A stretch of 64,000 nt of DNA from Jiangella mangrovi (GTDB lineage: Bacteria > Actinomycetota > Actinomycetes > Jiangellales > Jiangellaceae): assembly GCF_014204975.1 (NCBI RefSeq), contig NZ_JACHMM010000001.1, positions 186,001 to 250,000 on the forward strand, written 5' to 3'. The notes beneath the pieces are model-generated. The model worked only from the letters and a program-made list of their open reading frames with translations. It searched no databases and was not told the DNA's origin. Below are positions 59,810 through 64,000 of this stretch, one piece after another. Position 1 is the first letter of the stretch, and every line of letters begins with the position of its first letter. The translations under genes were made by a program, and so were the position numbers.

Positions 59810-61989
59810 CAGGACCCCTCCTCGTAGACCTCGACCTCGAAGACCCGCGTGACGTCGATGGTGCTGCCGGACGGGTCGGTGATGGAGAGCCGGACCTGGT
59901 CACCGGTGACGCCGGCGCCGTCGGCCACCACGCGGTGGTCGACGTTGCCGGTGAACGCGGCGAGCTGCTGCCAGCCGGCGGGCGTGCGGACCTCGACGGT
60001 GAAGTCCTTCAGCGTCGTGGTCGGGTCGTGGTTGGTGTTGACGTAGCCGGAGTAGACGTCGACCTCGGCGATGTCGACAGGCCGGCCGAGGTCGACGACC
60101 AGCCAGGGCGCGGCGTCGCTCTCGGCCGAGAGCCAGCGGCTGGCGTCGGCGAACCCGCCGTCGACGGCCAGCGCGCCGCCGGTGTTCGCCCGCAGCTGCG
60201 ACGAGACCGTCACGGGCCGGCCCAGGGCGACGTTGACGCCCGGCGGGACGGCGACCGCCTTGGTCTGGCCGAGCTCGCGCTCGGTGCCGTAGTGGCGGTA
60301 CCGGGCGGTGACGCCCAGCGTGGCGGCGCCGGGGGTGGTGTCGTCGGCCGGCGCGGTGACCTGCCACGTCACGGTCGCGGTCGCGCCGGGGGCGAGCACG
60401 CCGCCGGCCGCCGAACCGGACGCCGGGGTGGCCGTCCAGCCGTCGGGCAGCTCGAGATCGATCGCCAGCCGGTTCAGCGGCGCCGCCGAGGTGCTGCGCA
60501 CGGTGACGGACAGCGGCGTCGCGACGCCGCGCGGGTAGGACGCCGCCGCGGCGAGCGTGAGCGTCGCGCCGGGCCGGTCGCCCGGGCGCACCGGGAAGGC
60601 CTGGTTCGTGAACGCGACGTCGGTGTTGTGGTCCAGCCAGTGCGTCAGGTAAGTGCGGGCGGCCAGCAGCGCCACCCACTGCTCGCGGCCGGAGTAGGTG
60701 TCCTCCGACGCCGCGCCGTAGGTCCGGCCGTCGTCGAACCGGGCCTGCATGTCCAGCACCCGCTGAGCGTGCGCGGCGGCCCAGTCGGCGGCCGGCACGT
60801 CGCTGCCCGCGTCGAACCCGTAGGAGTCCGCGAGCGTGTCCAGCAGCAGGAAGTGCATCTGCCGCGACGTGCCCCAGTCGTTGCCCTGCGGGTAGTAGAC
60901 GTCCGCGGTGGCCGCGCCGGCGGCGTCGCGCACGTAGATGGTGCCGCCGGGAGCAGCATTCGGCGGCGCGGCGAACACGTGGTCGGCCAGCGCCTCGTAG
61001 ACGACGCCGGCGTTGTGCAGCGCCGCCCGCGGGGTGTCGCGGCCGGCCAGCGCGTACGCGAGCGGCGCGCCGACGCTGTTGGCGATGCTGGTGAAGTAGT
61101 CGGGGTGGATGCGGCTGTGGTTGACCAGCGTGCCGTCGGCGAAGATGTTCGAGCCGTTCAGCCAGTCGCTCAGCGGCTTCCCGTTGACCTCGGTGTCCTC
61201 GAGCTGGTCCCCCGGCCGCGAGTAGGCCGAGATCATCAGCTCCAGCGCCTTGTCCTGCCAGACCGCGACGTTCGGGTTCGCCGGCATCATCGCGACGGCC
61301 AGGTTGAGGAACGCCGCGTTCCAGGCGTTCTCCTCGGCCTTGCTGTCCCCGGGCGTGACGACGGTGCCGTCGGGGCGCTGGTAGTAGGGCACGGTGTAGT
61401 CGAGGAACACGTCGGCCTCGGCGCGCACCATGCGGGCCAGCCGCTCGCGGTCCGCGCCGGAGAGGTCGTCCCAGAGCAGCCAGCCGCCGAACGCGGCGTT
61501 GAACGCCCAGAGCGCGCTCTGCCACTCGGTGCCCCAGCCGCCGGCGGAGTTCGCCTCGTGCCGGTAGGCGATGGACGTGATGAGCCGGACCGCCACCTCG
61601 CGGGCCTGCTCTTCGGGCACGCCGGTGGCCGCGGCGTCGTAGGCGCCGGTCGCGAGGACGGTGGCCAGGCCCAGGGCGGCGCTGCCGGGCGGGCGGATGT
61701 GCCCCTCGCCGACGCCGCCCAGGTCCAGGTACTCACCGGTCTGGGCCCCGTAGCGGGCCGGGAACCAGGTCCGCAGGGTGTACTCGCTGGAGTTGAGCAG
61801 GATCGCGCGGGTGCGCTCGGCCTGCGCGTCGCCGGGCAGTCCGGCGTCGAACCGGTCCCAGTCGATCGGCGCGACGGCGTCGGCGGCGGGCGTCGCGGCG
61901 ACGGCCGACGGAGCAGGTCCCGCAACGGCCGCCACCGGCAGGACAGCGGCGAGAACGAGGCCGGCGAGCCGGCGAAGTGGTGCGGACAA
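59809..61989 (-). CDS. Secreted α/α-toroid protein with discoidin (CBM32-like) C-terminus
   Basis: Signal peptide (LRRLAGLVLAAVLPVAAVAG), a toroid (40-470) resembling polysaccharide-lyase or hydrolase barrels (WGTEWQSALWAFNAAFGGWL, NAWNAAFLNLAVAMMPANPN), a NEW3-type β domain (PDGWTATPASGSAAGG) and an F5/8 C discoidin domain (ALAVDGGFADASRWLSAESD). Next to an unsaturated uronyl hydrolase, it is a good candidate for the missing lyase. No catalytic residue is assigned. Confidence 0.82.
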   Translation of the reverse strand: MSAPLRRLAGLVLAAVLPVAAVAGPAPSAVAATPAADAVAPIDWDRFDAGLPGDAQAERTRAILLNSSEYTLRTWFPARYGAQTGEYLDLGGVGEGHIRPPGSAALGLATVLATGAYDAAATGVPEEQAREVAVRLITSIAYRHEANSAGGWGTEWQSALWAFNAAFGGWLLWDDLSGADRERLARMVRAEADVFLDYTVPYYQRPDGTVVTPGDSKAEENAWNAAFLNLAVAMMPANPNVAVWQDKALELMISAYSRPGDQLEDTEVNGKPLSDWLNGSNIFADGTLVNHSRIHPDYFTSIANSVGAPLAYALAGRDTPRAALHNAGVVYEALADHVFAAPPNAAPGGTIYVRDAAGAATADVYYPQGNDWGTSRQMHFLLLDTLADSYGFDAGSDVPAADWAAAHAQRVLDMQARFDDGRTYGAASEDTYSGREQWVALLAARTYLTHWLDHNTDVAFTNQAFPVRPGDRPGATLTLAAAASYPRGVATPLSVTVRSTSAAPLNRLAIDLELPDGWTATPASGSAAGGVLAPGATATVTWQVTAPADDTTPGAATLGVTARYRHYGTERELGQTKAVAVPPGVNVALGRPVTVSSQLRANTGGALAVDGGFADASRWLSAESDAAPWLVVDLGRPVDIAEVDVYSGYVNTNHDPTTTLKDFTVEVRTPAGWQQLAAFTGNVDHRVVADGAGVTGDQVRLSITDPSGSTIDVTRVFEVEVYEEGS

Positions 61990-62064
61990 CGGTGTCCTCC
62001 TGACGCGTGGGGGGTCGGGCGGGTCGCTGGCAGCCGGACGGGGTACGGCGTCCGGCCCCAGCCC
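61990..62064 (-). other. Short operon spacer
   Basis: The spacer carries GGACACCGTTG at the toroid start side and AGGAGGACACC as its ribosome site. There is no strong terminator, so the rhamnosidase and toroid genes are probably co-transcribed. Confidence 0.5.
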
Positions 62065-64000
62065 CTAGAGGTCCGAGCGGAAGCGGTACTTGCCCGAGCC
62101 GACCTCGTAGACGGCGCATCCGTCTCGCTCCTCGACGAACCGGACGCCGTCGGCACGGTCGGCTGGACGCCTGCCTTCGGTGACGCTGCCGGCATCCGAG
62201 GTGGGGACGTGGACGGTCGCCGTCGCGTTGACAGGAATGGTGACCTCGAGCGCGAAGGTGCCGTCGGCGTGTTCCCACTCGGTTTCGATCTCGCCGCGGA
62301 TCGACTCGTACGTCGTCTTGGCCTCGTCGACGCCCCCGGGGTAGGGGCGGACGACGAACCTCTCGTAACCCGGCCCGGACGGGTCCGGGGAGATGCCGGC
62401 GACGTGGCTGTAGAACCACTCGTCGACGGTTCCCAGCATGTAGTGGTTGTTGGAGCCGGGCCTGATGGGCCAGCGTGACGGAATCGTCGTCGCTCCGTTC
62501 TCGATCCAGTGGCCCCAGCTGGGCTCCGTGGTCTGGCCGGCGAGACGGTGCGCGATGTCATGGTGGCCGTGCTCGGACAGCACCGGCAGCAGGACGCTGG
62601 TGCCCAGGATTCCGGTGTTGAGATGCCAGCCGCGGGCCTCGATGTCGTCGACCAGGCTCTGGACCACCGACGCCTGATGTGCCTCGGGGACCAGGCCGAA
62701 GGCGATCGGCACGGCATTCGACGTCTGCTTGTACTCGAACCCCTCGAAGGTGTCGTAGTAGCCGTCGTCCTCGTCGAAATAGACGGCGTTGAAACGGTCC
62801 CGCACGTGGTCGGCCACGGTGGTGTAGTGCTCGGCGTCGGCGGTGTTGCCGAGAACGGTGGCGATGCGTGCCATCTCGCGCAGCGACTTGTAGAAGTAGG
62901 CGGTGCCGACCAGGCGCCTGTCCTCCTCGGGGTTGGATCCGAACGGTGACGCGTGGTCCCCGTACTGCTCGACGCTCATGATCCCGTCGTCGAGCAGGGA
63001 CTCCATGAAGTCCATGTACCTGGTGAGGAACTCGTAGTGATCGGTCAGCACGGTGCGGTCGCCGTAGTCGGTGTACAGCGACCAGACCAGGGCCGGAAGC
63101 ACTCCGGTCCAAGCAGCGGAGATGCTGGTGGAGCGGGAGTCGTTCGGCCATGGGGCGACGACGGTCACCCTCCCGAGCCCTCGCGCGCGGTCGTCACTCC
63201 GGTTCTGTGCGGTGTCGACCTGGTTGTCCTCGAAATCGTCCAGCCACTTCTTGAAGAAGGCGGCCATGTCGAAGTTGTAGAGCATCGTCGGCAGCGCCAC
63301 GTGCGCGTCACCGGACCAGCCGCGCCGCTCGAAGGTCGGGCTGTCAGTCGGCATGCCGTGCAGGTTGTTGAGGATGGTGGCACGCATCGCGTGGTGGATC
63401 CGGCCGTAGAACTCGTTGGACGACTCGAAGTCGCCGACCGAGTCGACGGCGTTGTGGACCTCGCGGCCCGTGATGGTGTCGGTGGTCGGCGGCTCAAGCA
63501 GGCCCTCCACCTGGACGTACCGGAAACCGGTGTAGCTGAACGAGGGCTCCCAGACCTCCGTGCCCTGGCCGTCGAGGATGTAGATGTCGAGCTGCCCGGC
63601 CGCGTCGCTGCGGTCGGGGTCGTAGTGCCCGAGATTGCTCACCGTCCCGTCGTCGTTCAGCTCCTCGCCGTACAGCATTCTGACCTCGGTGCCGGCCGCA
63701 CCGGAGACCGACAGCCTGGCCCAGCCGGCCGTCGTCCGGCCCATGTCGAACACGTGGACACCGGGATTCGGCTCCGTGATGCGCACCGGCTCGACGTCGG
63801 TCGCCGTCACAGGGGGGATCGACTGCGCCCGAACCAGCGGCGCCGGCGGCGAGAGGACCGCGGCGCTCGACCAGTTCGCCGCCTCGTAGGCGGGCGTCGC
63901 CCAACCCGGCTGCTCGCGCCGGGCGTCGTAGGTCTCGCCGGTGGCGATGTTGTCGTAGACGGTCGGCCCCTCGGTCACCCGCCAGCTTCCGTCCGAGGCC
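62065..64000 (-). CDS. GH78-like α-L-rhamnosidase (N-terminus beyond window)
   Basis: At least 645 residues are visible. The frame stays open through the right edge, reading SDGSWRVTEGPTVYD, so the true start is outside. Signatures are DMGRTTAGWARLSVSG, the acid region DSPTFERRGWSGDAHVA and WGHWIENGATTIPSRWP. In the last one GH78 enzymes usually have a catalytic-base Glu (ATTIWERW-type); here Ser stands in its place. Activity may be changed or lost, though the acid Glu is kept. Likely removes terminal rhamnose; it precedes the rest of the operon. Confidence 0.88.
   Translation of the reverse strand, partial: ASDGSWRVTEGPTVYDNIATGETYDARREQPGWATPAYEAANWSSAAVLSPPAPLVRAQSIPPVTATDVEPVRITEPNPGVHVFDMGRTTAGWARLSVSGAAGTEVRMLYGEELNDDGTVSNLGHYDPDRSDAAGQLDIYILDGQGTEVWEPSFSYTGFRYVQVEGLLEPPTTDTITGREVHNAVDSVGDFESSNEFYGRIHHAMRATILNNLHGMPTDSPTFERRGWSGDAHVALPTMLYNFDMAAFFKKWLDDFEDNQVDTAQNRSDDRARGLGRVTVVAPWPNDSRSTSISAAWTGVLPALVWSLYTDYGDRTVLTDHYEFLTRYMDFMESLLDDGIMSVEQYGDHASPFGSNPEEDRRLVGTAYFYKSLREMARIATVLGNTADAEHYTTVADHVRDRFNAVYFDEDDGYYDTFEGFEYKQTSNAVPIAFGLVPEAHQASVVQSLVDDIEARGWHLNTGILGTSVLLPVLSEHGHHDIAHRLAGQTTEPSWGHWIENGATTIPSRWPIRPGSNNHYMLGTVDEWFYSHVAGISPDPSGPGYERFVVRPYPGGVDEAKTTYESIRGEIETEWEHADGTFALEVTIPVNATATVHVPTSDAGSVTEGRRPADRADGVRFVEERDGCAVYEVGSGKYRFRSDL

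Noticed and set aside
1..64000. CRISPR arrays, rRNA genes, transposases or complete tRNAs
   Set aside because: No regularly spaced repeats, rRNA signatures, transposase motifs or full cloverleaf were seen on reading both strands. Only the tRNA-Gly 3' fragment is present.

Overview
The window is high-GC DNA from an actinobacterium. The GTG starts, GTGA/ATGA stop-start overlaps, leaderless starts, a Nei2-type glycosylase, a likely mycothiol-linked DsbA-family oxidoreductase, an F420-type luciferase-like oxidoreductase and a pSAM2-type integrative element all fit. Jiangellaceae or a related soil lineage is a guess, not a demonstrated identity.

Region 1 (1-11972) is one end of an actinobacterial integrative and conjugative element (AICE). 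A leftward operon runs from a Pra-like activator through small Cys-rich proteins and a small membrane protein to an FtsK-type TraSA translocase and a RepSA-type HUH replication initiator cut by the window edge. It starts at a pair of palindromic operators facing a rightward XRE regulator that is split by a frameshift. Next come a Nudix protein fused to a helix-turn-helix domain, two lower-GC cargo genes without recognised function, a VapBC pair and a conserved hypothetical. The element ends at a 45-bp copy of the 3' end of tRNA-Gly(TCC). The integrase, excisionase and other att site should lie left of the window.

Region 2 (11973-35183) is mostly chromosomal housekeeping and regulation: three GNAT acetyltransferases, an ArsR-SRPBCC fusion with two operators, YnfA, tandem RidA-like proteins, a HigBA-type pair, an AlkD-like protein, PurC, an ECF sigma/anti-sigma set, an ECF42-type sigma with its DGPF partner, two TetR circuits with visible operators, a Tat-exported amine oxidase paired with a secreted RidA, a SpoIIE phosphatase, Nei2, RpiB, a DsbA-family oxidoreductase and PepN.

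Region 3 (35184-47739) holds an IclR regulator, a secreted 1343-aa toroidal carbohydrate-active protein divergent from a DUF2264 protein, an LLM oxidoreductase/amidase pair, and an M48 membrane protease next to an orphan VirD4-like ATPase.

Region 4 (47788-64000, continuing off the right edge) is a leftward, tightly overlapped carbohydrate-degradation operon: a GH78-like rhamnosidase, a toroid plus discoidin protein, a 2014-aa GH9-like/GH2 fusion, its 922-aa paralogue lacking GH2, a GH105-like hydrolase, an enolase-superfamily dehydratase and an SGNH esterase. The set suggests stepwise breakdown of a rhamnose- and uronate-containing polysaccharide. It is the most system-like unit in the window, with the AICE cargo second.
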